Source of the DNA: Antarcticibacterium arcticum
GTDB taxonomy: Bacteria; Bacteroidota; Bacteroidia; Flavobacteriales; Flavobacteriaceae
DNA: 64,000 bases
Assembly: GCF_007993795.1 (NCBI RefSeq)
Contig: NZ_CP042476.1
Span: 3,162,001-3,226,000 of the forward strand
Direction of reading: 5' to 3'
Shown: piece after piece, positions 16,483 to 25,268 of the stretch
How the letters are laid out: each line of letters opens with the position of its first letter
Position numbering within the stretch: the stretch's first letter is position 1
Translations under genes and position numbers: made by a program
Notes under the pieces: model-generated
Told to the model about the DNA's origin: nothing
What the model saw: only the letters and a program-made list of their open reading frames with translations
Database searches by the model: none

Positions 16483-19332
16483 TTATGCTTCCATGTATTC
16501 CTCAATAGGAGCACACGTACATATTAAATTTCTATCTCCATACGCGTCATCTACCCGGCGTACGCTTGGCCAGAATTTGTTATCTGCAACATATTCCAGT
16601 GGGAAAGCAGCCTGCTCTCTTGAATATGGGAAATCCCAGGTATCTGAAGTTAGCATTGCCATGGTATGTGGCGCATTTTTAAGAACATTGTTCTCATTCT
16701 CTGCAGAAGCTTCGCTTATTTCTTTCCTTATAGAAATCAGGGCATCACAAAAACGATCCAGTTCTGCTTTGCTCTCGCTTTCTGTAGGTTCAATCATTAA
16801 AGTTCCCGCAACAGGGAAAGAAACGGTTGGAGCATGGAAGCCATAATCCATCAATCTCTTTGCAATGTCTACAACCTCAATTCCGTTAGCTTTAAAAGGG
16901 CGGCAATCCACGATCATTTCGTGAGCGGCTCTTCCACGTTCTCCTGAATAAAGAGTTTGGTAGTGATCTTTAAGGCGGGATTTTATATAGTTGGCATTAA
17001 GTATAGCGTATTCTGTAGATTTCTGTAATCCCTTGCTTCCAAGCATGGTGATATAACCATAGGAGATCAAACACACCAAAGCTGATCCCCAGGGAGCAGA
17101 AGAAATTGCGGTAATGGCATTTTCCCCACCCGTTTTAATTACCGGGTTACCGGGTAAGAATGGAAGCAATTGTTTGGCAACACAAATTGGTCCTACTCCC
17201 GGTCCGCCACCACCGTGAGGGATGGCGAAAGTCTTATGCAGGTTAAGGTGGCAAACATCGGCCCCAATTACACCCGGATTGGTAAGGCCAACCTGTGCAT
17301 TCATATTGGCCCCGTCCATATAAACCTGGCCGCCATTTTCATGGATAATATTGGTAACTTCCCTAATCGAAGATTCAAATACACCGTGCGTAGAGGGATA
17401 AGTAACCATTAAAGCTGCAAGATTATCTTTATGCTTTAAAGCCTTTTCCCGTAGATCTTCCACATCAATATTTCCTTCAGGTGTGGCTTTAGTAACAACT
17501 ACCTTCATTCCCGCCATAACTGCCGATGCCGGATTTGTTCCGTGGGCAGAAGAGGGAATAAGACAAATGTCTCTGTGAGAATCACCCCTTGATTCATGGT
17601 ATGCACGTATAACCATTAGTCCTGCATATTCTCCCTGAGCTCCTGAATTAGGTTGGAGGGAAGTTCCGGAGAATCCTGTGATCTCTGTCAACTGGTCTTC
17701 CAGTCTTTTAAGAACTGTCTGGTACCCTTCAGCCTGGTCAACCGGTGCAAATGGGTGAATATTTCCCCATTGAGGATCACTTAAGGGTAACATTTCAGAA
17801 GCAGCATTCAACTTCATAGTACATGAACCCAAAGCTATCATAGAATGGTTTAGGGAAAGATCCTTGCGCTCCAGTTTTTTAATGTAACGCATCAATTCGG
17901 TTTCAGAATGATAGGAATTGAATACCTCATTGGTAAGATATTCCTTCTTTCTTTCTATTTCCTGCGGAATGGTAGTGCCCTTTTGAAGTTTGTCCAAAGC
18001 GGGTACCAATTTATCTGAAGCTTCAGAAAAAACTGAAACTATCCTGTTAAGGTCGGTGATATTGGTGGTCTCATTCAAAGCGATCACTACCGTATCCTCA
18101 TTTGGATAATAGAAATTGATCTTATTTTTTTCAGCGATGGGCTTTATAACAGTGGCATCGGCCTTAATTTGAAGGGTGTCAAAATAAGTAGCATTCAATT
18201 GCTCAAACCCAAGTTCCTTTAATTGTTTTTCAAGAGTTACTGCGGATGAATGAACCGTATCTGCAATATATTTTAAGCCTTTAGGACCATGATAAACTGC
18301 GTACATTCCGGCCATTACGGCAAGAAGCACCTGAGCTGTACAAATATTGGAGGTAGCTTTGTCCCGTTTAATATGCTGCTCCCTGGTTTGAAGGGCCATA
18401 CGCAGGGCACGGTTACCATTTAAATCTTTAGTTACCCCAATGATTCTTCCCGGGATATTTCTCTTGTATTCTTCTTTTGTAGCGAAATAGGCAGCGTGAG
18501 GACCTCCATAGCCTAGTGGAATACCAAAACGTTGGGTGGTACCCACCACTACATCTACCCCCATTTCACCGGGAGCCTGAAGTTTTACCAGGCTTAATAT
18601 ATCTGCCGCAACAACGGTCTTAATATCTGAAGCTTTACACTTAGCTACAAAATCATTATAATTATATACTCTTCCAGATTTTCCTGGGTATTGTAAAATA
18701 GCACCAAAATACTCTTTAGAAAAATCGAAATCCTGGTGATCTCCAATAACCAATTCGATTCCAAGAGGAATGGCGCGGGTAGTAAGCAGGGAGATTGTTT
18801 GTGGTAAAACTTCTTCAGAAACAAAGAATTTTACAACATCATTTTTCTTTTGATCCCTTTCCCTAACTGCGAATAACAGGGCCATAGCCTCTGCTGCAGC
18901 GGTTGATTCGTCAAGAAGTGACGCATTGGCAAGCTCCATTCCAGTAAGGTCTGAGACCATTGTTTGGAAATTAAGCAGTGCTTCAAGCCTACCCTGGGCA
19001 ATTTCAGCCTGGTAGGGTGTATAAGCAGTATACCATCCCGGATTTTCAAGAATATTTCTTTGAATTACCGCCGGGAGAATGGCCTGGTGGTAACCTAATC
19101 CTATGTATGTTTTAAAAACCTTATTTAAGGATGCCAATTCTCCAATATGTTCTGCATATTCATGCTCACTAAGAGCGGCAGGAAGATCCAAAGGAGATTT
19201 TAACTTGATGTCATCTGGCAAAGTTTCATAAATTAACTGATCCAAAGTTGGGACACCCACAGTGGAAAGCATATCTTTTAATTCGCTTTCATCGGGGCCT
19301 ATATGTCTTAGGGCAAAAGAATCTGTTCTCAT
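16483..19332 (-). CDS. gcvP: Glycine dehydrogenase (decarboxylating), P protein
   Basis: 949 residues, the full-length fused form of the glycine cleavage P protein. It is PLP-dependent; Lys700 in LNLHKTFAIPHGGGGPG is the Schiff-base lysine. The N-terminus RHIGPDESELKDML and GSCTMKLNAASEM at mid-chain are standard. It decarboxylates glycine and passes the aminomethyl group to the lipoylated H protein. It is a single-gene unit bounded by its own terminator; gcvT and gcvH are not here. Confidence 0.97.
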   Translation of the reverse strand: MRTDSFALRHIGPDESELKDMLSTVGVPTLDQLIYETLPDDIKLKSPLDLPAALSEHEYAEHIGELASLNKVFKTYIGLGYHQAILPAVIQRNILENPGWYTAYTPYQAEIAQGRLEALLNFQTMVSDLTGMELANASLLDESTAAAEAMALLFAVRERDQKKNDVVKFFVSEEVLPQTISLLTTRAIPLGIELVIGDHQDFDFSKEYFGAILQYPGKSGRVYNYNDFVAKCKASDIKTVVAADILSLVKLQAPGEMGVDVVVGTTQRFGIPLGYGGPHAAYFATKEEYKRNIPGRIIGVTKDLNGNRALRMALQTREQHIKRDKATSNICTAQVLLAVMAGMYAVYHGPKGLKYIADTVHSSAVTLEKQLKELGFEQLNATYFDTLQIKADATVIKPIAEKNKINFYYPNEDTVVIALNETTNITDLNRIVSVFSEASDKLVPALDKLQKGTTIPQEIERKKEYLTNEVFNSYHSETELMRYIKKLERKDLSLNHSMIALGSCTMKLNAASEMLPLSDPQWGNIHPFAPVDQAEGYQTVLKRLEDQLTEITGFSGTSLQPNSGAQGEYAGLMVIRAYHESRGDSHRDICLIPSSAHGTNPASAVMAGMKVVVTKATPEGNIDVEDLREKALKHKDNLAALMVTYPSTHGVFESSIREVTNIIHENGGQVYMDGANMNAQVGLTNPGVIGADVCHLNLHKTFAIPHGGGGPGVGPICVAKQLLPFLPGNPVIKTGGENAITAISSAPWGSALVCLISYGYITMLGSKGLQKSTEYAILNANYIKSRLKDHYQTLYSGERGRAAHEMIVDCRPFKANGIEVVDIAKRLMDYGFHAPTVSFPVAGTLMIEPTESESKAELDRFCDALISIRKEISEASAENENNVLKNAPHTMAMLTSDTWDFPYSREQAAFPLEYVADNKFWPSVRRVDDAYGDRNLICTCAPIEEYMEA

Positions 19333-19456
19333 TAAAATATTGTTGTGTTTCGTGCTGCGAAATTACGTATTTTAAACGTGATTATTAATGAATTAATCCA
19401 TTGAGATGTTAAGATTTTTATGAATTTTTGTCGGCCGCTTTCAGCTTAATGATCTC

Positions 19457-20284
19457 ATGAAAAAAATCCTGAAAAGTATTTTTAATTTTTACATAAACAG
19501 TAGCTTGCATGTCGCTATTGCAGTTGTATGTTTAAGCGCTGTAAGCTTTTTAAATTTCGGATATAACTTATCTGGGTCAATTCTCCTTTTTATTTTTTGG
19601 GGAACTGTAACGGGTTATAATTTTGTAAAATACGCCGGGATAGCCAAGTTTCACCACTCGAATCTTCCACCCAATTTAAAGTTGCTCCAGCTCTTCTCGC
19701 TAATCATTTTTATGGGAATGATCGTTAGCGCTTTTAATCAGCCGCCAGCAATCCTTTTTATTGCGGCAATTTCAGGTGGGTTTACACTTTTATATGCCTT
19801 ACCCGTATTTAGTAAAAACAGAAATTTACGGGCTTTACCCGGGTTAAAGATCTATGTGATTGGCTTAGTGGTTTCTATAGTCACCGTACTTATGCCACTG
19901 GTTTTATATGAAGAGTTGCTGGAAAGAGATATTTTAATTGAATTCCTTCAGCGGTTTTTAATGGTGATTGCCCTGGTAATTCCTTTTGAGATCAGGGACC
20001 TGAAATTTGATCTGATACAGCTCAATACTATTCCACAGAAAATTGGTGTAGCGCGCAGTAAAATATTGGGTTATATTCTGGTAAGCCTTGTGGTTTCTGC
20101 TGAGTTTCTAAAACAGGAGATTCTGCCGGAGAATTTGGTGAGTTTGATTGGAGTGGGAATAATTACACTATTATTTTTGAAGGGATCTCAAATAAAGCAG
20201 GGGGAATATTATGCATCTTTCTGGGTAGAGGCTATCCCGGTAATGTGGTTATTTTTACAAATTGGATTTACCGGAGTTATGTAG
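19457..20284 (+). CDS. UbiA-like polytopic membrane protein with degenerate first motif
   Basis: 275 residues with about eight hydrophobic helices. The order of helices and a motif after mid-chain, FEIRDLKFDLIQLNTIPQKIG, resemble the second Asp-rich loop of UbiA-family prenyltransferases, including the Thr-x-Pro-x-x-x-Gly tail. At the place of the first motif (NxxxDxxxD) the sequence reads YNFVKYAGI, which has the Asn but no Asp. Prenyltransferase activity is therefore doubtful. Its last 30 bases overlap the end of the convergent anti-sigma candidate. No recognisable operon partner is present. Confidence 0.6.
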   Translation: MKKILKSIFNFYINSSLHVAIAVVCLSAVSFLNFGYNLSGSILLFIFWGTVTGYNFVKYAGIAKFHHSNLPPNLKLLQLFSLIIFMGMIVSAFNQPPAILFIAAISGGFTLLYALPVFSKNRNLRALPGLKIYVIGLVVSIVTVLMPLVLYEELLERDILIEFLQRFLMVIALVIPFEIRDLKFDLIQLNTIPQKIGVARSKILGYILVSLVVSAEFLKQEILPENLVSLIGVGIITLLFLKGSQIKQGEYYASFWVEAIPVMWLFLQIGFTGVM

Positions 20285-20530
20285 ATTCTCATTTTTAATT
20301 TCTTCCTTCCAGGCTTTTTTTTCAGCTTCAGAACAGGTTTTTAGATTAGCTTTCTTTACCAATTCGGTAAGTTTATTGTTGTTATCGGTATATTTTTTAC
20401 ATGGCTTGCAAAATAAGAGGTGGATATGGATCTGGATCTTTTCAAAAAAGGATGCTTCATCATATTGGGCCTTATCACAGCAATGAGCAGTATTCGAACA
20501 ATCCATAAAGAGGGAATTAAATTTTTTCAT
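20255..20530 (-). CDS. Putative soluble zinc-binding anti-sigma factor (ZAS-like)
   Basis: 91 residues, no membrane segment. It contains His37-x3-Cys41-x2-Cys44 (HLLFCKPC), the core of zinc-binding anti-sigma domains, plus Cys11, Cys17 and Cys18 near the N-terminus. It begins one base after the ECF sigma stop codon, the classic sigma/anti-sigma arrangement. The inference is that it binds the sigma factor in the cytoplasm and may sense redox or metal state through its cysteines. No experimental homologue is known to me. Its 3' end overlaps the convergent UbiA-like gene by 30 bases. Confidence 0.65.
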   Translation of the reverse strand: MKKFNSLFMDCSNTAHCCDKAQYDEASFFEKIQIHIHLLFCKPCKKYTDNNNKLTELVKKANLKTCSEAEKKAWKEEIKNENLHNSGKSNL

Positions 20531-20531
20531 T

Positions 20532-21083
20532 CTAAAACCAGTTTTTTTCTAAGCATTCAGCCAAAGTTACGCGGGCCCTGTGAATAATCACCCAAAGGTT
20601 AGACGGGGTGATATTGAACTCATTACATATAGTCTCGGTATCCATGCCATCAATCGTTTTCATTTTAAAGATCCTGGCCTGTTTCTCGGTCAAATTATCC
20701 ATGCATTCCAGGATGGCGAGTCCCAGTTCTTCATTTTCCATTTGATCTTCTGCATTTAGCTCAAACCTGTCGGGGGCCTGTTCTTCCAGCCAGTCCCCTT
20801 CATTATCCACATCATTGTAATTTAATCTAACTTCCGCTTTTCCTTTATTGGAGTTTATTTTGCGATAGTAATCAATGATCTTCCTTTTTAAAATGGAAAT
20901 AAGCCAGGTACGTTCTGTAGCTTCTCCTTTAAAATTTTTCATGGATTTTAAACCCGCTAAAAAGGTTTCAGAGATGATATCATTTGCCAGGTCCCTGTCA
21001 TTTACCCTTACTATGGTGTAATTGAACAGATAATCTGAATATTTATCGACCCATTTAGTTGGATCTATTTGATTTGTTGCCAT
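20532..21083 (-). CDS. ECF-type RNA polymerase sigma factor
   Basis: 183 residues with sigma region 2 (about 12-80; DLANDIISETFLAG, ATERTWLISILKRKIIDYYR) and region 4 (about 125-180; LTEKQARIFKMKTIDGMDTETICNEFNITPSNLWVIIHRAR), joined by an acidic linker. No region 3 is present, hence group 4 (ECF). It is coupled to the small His/Cys protein downstream. A TAnnTTTG-like element (minus strand, 21111-21104) lies 21 bases before the start, and a perfect inverted repeat lies further upstream at 21131-21163. Confidence 0.9.
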   Translation of the reverse strand: MATNQIDPTKWVDKYSDYLFNYTIVRVNDRDLANDIISETFLAGLKSMKNFKGEATERTWLISILKRKIIDYYRKINSNKGKAEVRLNYNDVDNEGDWLEEQAPDRFELNAEDQMENEELGLAILECMDNLTEKQARIFKMKTIDGMDTETICNEFNITPSNLWVIIHRARVTLAECLEKNWF

Positions 21084-21130
21084 AATTACCCAAAGCGTAT
21101 TTCCAAAAATAAGAAAAAGAAGATATTAAC

Positions 21131-21163
21131 GGCTATTCTAAAACAATAAGATTTAGAATAGCC
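21131..21163. repeat. Perfect 12-bp inverted repeat upstream of the sigma gene
   Basis: Arms 21131-21142 and 21152-21163 pair perfectly around a nine-base loop. It lies between the M3 peptidase stop (21184) and the sigma start (21083), both on the minus strand. No long T run follows on the minus strand, so it is a poor terminator; an operator or an mRNA-stabilising hairpin is possible. Confidence 0.6.
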
Positions 21164-21183
21164 ATAGTACCCTTAAGTTAAAG

Positions 21184-23205
21184 CTATTTTGGTAAAAGTC
21201 CTGCACGTTTTAACAATGCAGCGGGTTGAGGTTCTTTTCCTCTAAATCTTTTATAAAGGGTCATTGGATGTTCGGTTCCCCCTTTCGAAAGAATATGTTC
21301 CCTGAATTTTTGCGCTATTTCTTTACTGAAGATGCCTTCCTCCATGAAATATTCAAAAGTATCAGCATCCAGCACTTCTGCCCACTTATAGGAATAATAC
21401 CCGGCTGAATATCCACCCTGAAATATATGTGAAAAAGAGGTGCTCATGCAATTTTCAGCCACTTCCGGATAAAGTTGGGTAGGTTTAAATGCAGTGTCTT
21501 CATGTGATTTTACATCGCTGATATTTGTGGGATCAATACCATGCCAGCTCATATCAAGCATTCCAAAACTTATTTGGCGAAGGGTTGCCATTCCTTCGTG
21601 AAAATTGGATGCTTTTTTAATTTTTTCTATCAATTCCTGCGGAATTACTTCACCGGTTTCATAATGCTTTGCAAATAACTGCAGGGCTTCGGGTTCATAA
21701 CACCAGTTTTCAAGCACCTGGCTTGGTAACTCTACAAAATCCCAGAACACGCTGGTGCCGGAGAGGCTCGGGTATTGGGTATCGGCGAGTATACCGTGTA
21801 ATGCGTGGCCAAATTCGTGGAATAGGGTTGTAACCTCGTTAAAAGTTAAGAGGGAGGGAGTGTTTTTTGTGGGTTTAGTAAAATTGCACACAATAGAGAT
21901 ATGCGGTCGCATATTTTTATTTTCATATAAAAATTGTGGCCTGTAAACCGTCATCCAGGCACCATCTCTTTTTCCGGGCCGGGGATGAAAATCGGCATAA
22001 AAAAGTGCTATTTGTTCATTTTTCCCGTCTATTACCTGATAGGTTTTTACATCTTGATGGTATTTATCAACATCAAATACTTCCCTGAACTGGAGGTCAA
22101 ATAGTTTATTGGAGACCTTAAAAACCCCCTCTATTACATTTTCCAGTTTAAAATAGGGTTTTAATTTTTCGTCATCCAGATCAAATAATTTTTGTTTTAA
22201 TTTCTCACCGTAAAAAGCCGCATCCCATTTTTCCAGCCGGTCAATAGGATCAAGTTCTTTGGCAAATGCCTCAAGTTCCTCGTATTCTTTTTCAGCGGCG
22301 GGTTTAGATTTTTCCAGAAGGTCTTGTAAAAAAGCCTCCACCTTTGCCGGGGTTTCAGCCATGCGTTCCTCCAGCACGAATGCCGCATGATTTGGATAAC
22401 CAAGAAGGTTCGCGCGTTCAAATCTTAGATTGGCGGTTTTAAGCACGATTTCCTGATTATCGAGCTCATCTCCATGAAAGCCTTTTGCACCAAATGCCAA
22501 TGCCATTTCTCTTCTTAATTCCCTGTTCGCGGCATACTTCATAAAGGGAATATAGCTGGGATATTCAAGGGTGAAGATCCAACCTGTCTTCTCTTTGGAA
22601 AGTGCAACTTCTTGTGCCTCGTCTCTTACACTTTCAGGCAAGCCTTCAAGATCTTTCTCGTTGGTAATATGAAGCTCAAATCTATTGGTTTCAGCTAAAA
22701 CATTTTCACCAAACTTTAAACTCAGAGATGACAGTTCTTTGTCAATTTCACGTAGGATGGCCTTATTGTCTTCGGTGAGATTTGCCCCATTCCTCGAAAA
22801 AGCCTTGTACTTTTTATCCAACAGCATTTTTTGCTCTACGCTAAGATCATAGGAGTTCCTATCCATATAAACCGCCTTAACTTTCTCGAACAAAGATTTA
22901 TTCAGGATTATATCATTTCTGAATTCAGCTAGTAAAGGGGAGACTTCCTGCGCGATTTTCTGTATCTCATCATTGGTTTCCGCTGAGTTGAGATTGAAAA
23001 AAATATTTGTTACAAGATCCAGTTGCCGGCCAGAGAATTCCAGCTTTTCAATAGTATTTTCAAAGGTTGGTGCCCCCGGTGAACTTGAAATAAGATCAAT
23101 TTCTTCCCTCGCAATTTGAATTGCCTGGCGAATTGCAGGTTTAAAATGCTCATTTTTAATTTTTGAAAAGGGAGCGGTTTCAAAATTTTGCAACAGTGGA
23201 TTCAT
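21184..23205 (-). CDS. M3-family oligopeptidase (Dcp/oligopeptidase A type)
   Basis: 673 residues, normal for the family. The zinc motif HEFGH is at His463, Glu464 and His467 (LFHEFGHALHGI), with the third ligand region further on. No signal peptide is seen, so it is probably cytosolic. These enzymes cut short peptides, including cleaved signal peptides. The annotation as peptidyl-dipeptidase versus oligopeptidase cannot be decided from sequence. Confidence 0.92.
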   Translation of the reverse strand: MNPLLQNFETAPFSKIKNEHFKPAIRQAIQIAREEIDLISSSPGAPTFENTIEKLEFSGRQLDLVTNIFFNLNSAETNDEIQKIAQEVSPLLAEFRNDIILNKSLFEKVKAVYMDRNSYDLSVEQKMLLDKKYKAFSRNGANLTEDNKAILREIDKELSSLSLKFGENVLAETNRFELHITNEKDLEGLPESVRDEAQEVALSKEKTGWIFTLEYPSYIPFMKYAANRELRREMALAFGAKGFHGDELDNQEIVLKTANLRFERANLLGYPNHAAFVLEERMAETPAKVEAFLQDLLEKSKPAAEKEYEELEAFAKELDPIDRLEKWDAAFYGEKLKQKLFDLDDEKLKPYFKLENVIEGVFKVSNKLFDLQFREVFDVDKYHQDVKTYQVIDGKNEQIALFYADFHPRPGKRDGAWMTVYRPQFLYENKNMRPHISIVCNFTKPTKNTPSLLTFNEVTTLFHEFGHALHGILADTQYPSLSGTSVFWDFVELPSQVLENWCYEPEALQLFAKHYETGEVIPQELIEKIKKASNFHEGMATLRQISFGMLDMSWHGIDPTNISDVKSHEDTAFKPTQLYPEVAENCMSTSFSHIFQGGYSAGYYSYKWAEVLDADTFEYFMEEGIFSKEIAQKFREHILSKGGTEHPMTLYKRFRGKEPQPAALLKRAGLLPK

Positions 23206-23420
23206 TATATTTTATTTAGAAAATTTTTGTGAGAAACATAAATTTTAACGTCTTTTGCAGATAAAGGAAGTTGATTAATAGACAATTACTTAAAAAATTG
23301 TATATTTCACCTTTATAAATAGATAACTAAAAGTTAAAAATAAAGTAGTTACAAATAGTTTAGATTAATATTTAGAATGGTTAATAAATTATAACTTTAA
23401 ACAAATAGTACTACTCACTA
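23206..23420. other. Intergenic stretch before a plus-strand terminator
   Basis: This A/T-rich stretch has no recognisable gene. Both flanking genes are on the minus strand, yet it ends in a terminator that works only for plus-strand transcription, so a short plus-strand RNA is conceivable. No clear promoter for it was found. Confidence 0.35.
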
Positions 23421-23450
23421 AGCCACGCTATGCGTGGCTTTTTTATTTTT
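23421..23450 (+). terminator. Plus-oriented intrinsic terminator without an obvious gene
   Basis: Stem AGCCACGC/GCGTGGCT (23421-23428 and 23432-23439), three-base loop, followed on the plus strand by a T-rich run to 23450. On the minus strand, where purE ends at 23443, no T run follows. The T run overlaps the purE stop codon. Confidence 0.75.
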
Positions 23451-23928
23451 TCATATTGGCGGCGCCTTCAATTACTTTTTGCTTCAAGCCTTCCTTGTAT
23501 ACCAGGATCTTATCAATCATGCATTTATCTGTAGCTGCCAGGATTTGTGCGGCAAGAATACCGGCATTTTTGGCCCCGTTAAGTGCAACGGTGGCAACAG
23601 GAACTCCACCCGGCATTTGTAAGATTGAAAGTACAGAATCCCAACCATCGATGGAGTTGCTTGATTTTACCGGCACTCCAATAACTGGTAGGGGAGAGAG
23701 GGATGCGACCATCCCAGGTAAATGGGCTGCTCCTCCCGCTCCGGCAATAATGACATTTATTCCCCGCGTATGTGCATTTTTTCCGTAATCAAATAATTTC
23801 TCCGGGGTGCGGTGGGCAGATACTATGTCAACTTCTACCTCAATATCAAAACCTTTTAAAATATCAATTGCTTCCTGCATAACGGGAAGATCACTGGTGC
23901 TTCCCATTATTACTGCTACTTTACTCAT
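23443..23928 (-). CDS. purE: N5-carboxyaminoimidazole ribonucleotide mutase, PurE class I
   Basis: 161 residues. Active-site motifs are complete: GSTSDLPVM (9-17), SAHRTPEKL and GAGGAAHLPGM. Class I PurE converts N5-CAIR to CAIR in de novo purine synthesis and needs PurK to make N5-CAIR. It lies 52 bases downstream of the disrupted purK, the usual purK-purE pairing, and starts at ATG 23928. Confidence 0.95.
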   Translation of the reverse strand: MSKVAVIMGSTSDLPVMQEAIDILKGFDIEVEVDIVSAHRTPEKLFDYGKNAHTRGINVIIAGAGGAAHLPGMVASLSPLPVIGVPVKSSNSIDGWDSVLSILQMPGGVPVATVALNGAKNAGILAAQILAATDKCMIDKILVYKEGLKQKVIEGAANMKK

Positions 23929-23980
23929 AGTGCTATTTGTTTTTTAAAGGAGAAACATCCCCCTGAAGATCTAATTTAAT

Positions 23981-25137
23981 CTATTCGCTTATAACCCTTA
24001 TTAAATTCTTTACCTCTTCGGCGATCTTTCTCGCTTCACTAATATCTTTATTGATGATGGTAACATGTCCCATTTTTCTAAAGGGTCTTGTTATTTTTTT
24101 TCCGTAGATGTGCGGAGTAACCCCGGGCAACTTCATGACCTTGTCGATATTTTGATAAACCACAGGTCCTGAATAATTTTCCTCTCCAGAAAGATTCACC
24201 ATGATCCCTGCCACTTTACTATCTGTGCTTCCCAAAGGCAAATCTAAAATAGCCCTGATATGTTGCTCAAATTGATTGGTGTAACTGGCTTCAATGCTAT
24301 AATGCCCGCTATTGTGCGGTCTGGGCGCTACTTCGTTCACCAGGATATCATCATCCTTCGTCTGGAACATTTCTACGGCCAGTAACCCAACATGGTTAAA
24401 TGCCAGAGAAACATTTTCAGCAATTTTTCTGGCTTTTGCAGCAACTTTTTCATCAATTCTGGCCGGGCATATTACATATTCAACCTGGTTGGCAGTGGGA
24501 TGGAATTCCATTTCTACCACAGGGTAGCTCATCATTTCTCCTGATGGATTTCTTGCCACTATAACCGCAAGTTCATTTTTGAAGTGAACAAGATCCTCTG
24601 CTATACAAGGTCCTTCAGGAATATTTTGCAGATCCTCCTTGGTTTTTATTACCATAACCCCCTGCCATCATACCCACCGGTGGTACTTTTCCATACTACG
24701 GGTAATTTCAGCTGCGAATTGTTTACAGCGTCCATAAAATTATCTTTTCCTTCAAAGTTTGTAAATGCTGCGGTAGGAATATTGTTTGAACTAAAGAATT
24801 GTTTCTGGATAGATTTATCCTGAATTTTTTCAAGTGTGGCTGAAGACGGGAAAACCTTGATTCCCTCCTTTTCCAATTGTTTTAAAGCATCAATATTTAC
24901 ACCTTCAATTTCAAAAGTAACCAGGTCTGCCTTCCTGCCAAAGTGCAGGACCGTTTCATAATCCATAAGGTCTCCCTGCTCAAAATAATTGGCTGCTATT
25001 TTTCCCGGTGCTTCCCCGCTTGGATCCAGAACAAGGGTGTGGATGTCATATTTACGAGTTTCATAGAGCATCATTTTTCCCAATTGACCTCCCCCTAAAA
25101 TTCCCAATTTAAAATCTGAAGAAAAATAGTTGACCAT
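23981..25137 (-). pseudogene. purK: N5-CAIR synthetase purK, interrupted by a frameshift
   Basis: Two overlapping frames together make one PurK. The N-terminal part (start ATG 25137, MVNYFSSDFKLGILGGGQLG) runs to TAA at 24649-24651 and ends GGYDGRGLW. The C-terminal part resumes at 24655 with MVIKTKED and runs to 23981. The break falls in the ATP-grasp glycine-rich loop. On the minus strand it reads AGGGGGTTATGG; one more G (six instead of five, plus-strand C run 24658-24662) restores GRGVMVIKT. The lesion could be a real frameshift, slippage variation or a sequence error. If real, N5-CAIR synthesis should fail unless re-initiation at 24655 makes a two-piece enzyme. A TAnnTTTG match on the minus strand (25163-25156) is a possible -7 element. 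Confidence 0.85.
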
Positions 25138-25240
25138 ATATTTACCGAATTTCAACAAAAATAATTTTTTAAGATGGAATGCCGAAGTATTCAGAGATAA
25201 ATCGGTCAAATACTTAGGACGCCGAAATGTTTAGATTCCT

Positions 25241-25248
25241 TATCTTTG
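25241..25248 (+). promoter_or_regulatory. Candidate -7 element for hpt-adk
   Basis: TATCTTTG fits TAnnTTTG. It predicts transcription from about 25254, leaving roughly 15 nt before the TTG at 25269, which supports that codon as the start. No convincing -33 element was seen. Confidence 0.4.
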
Positions 25249-25268
25249 AGCCTTTAAAATAAGTTACA

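Noticed and set aside
24649..25209. Two separate genes in place of purK
   Set aside because: The split lies inside the ATP-grasp nucleotide loop and one base restores a continuous PurK, so a frameshift is simpler.
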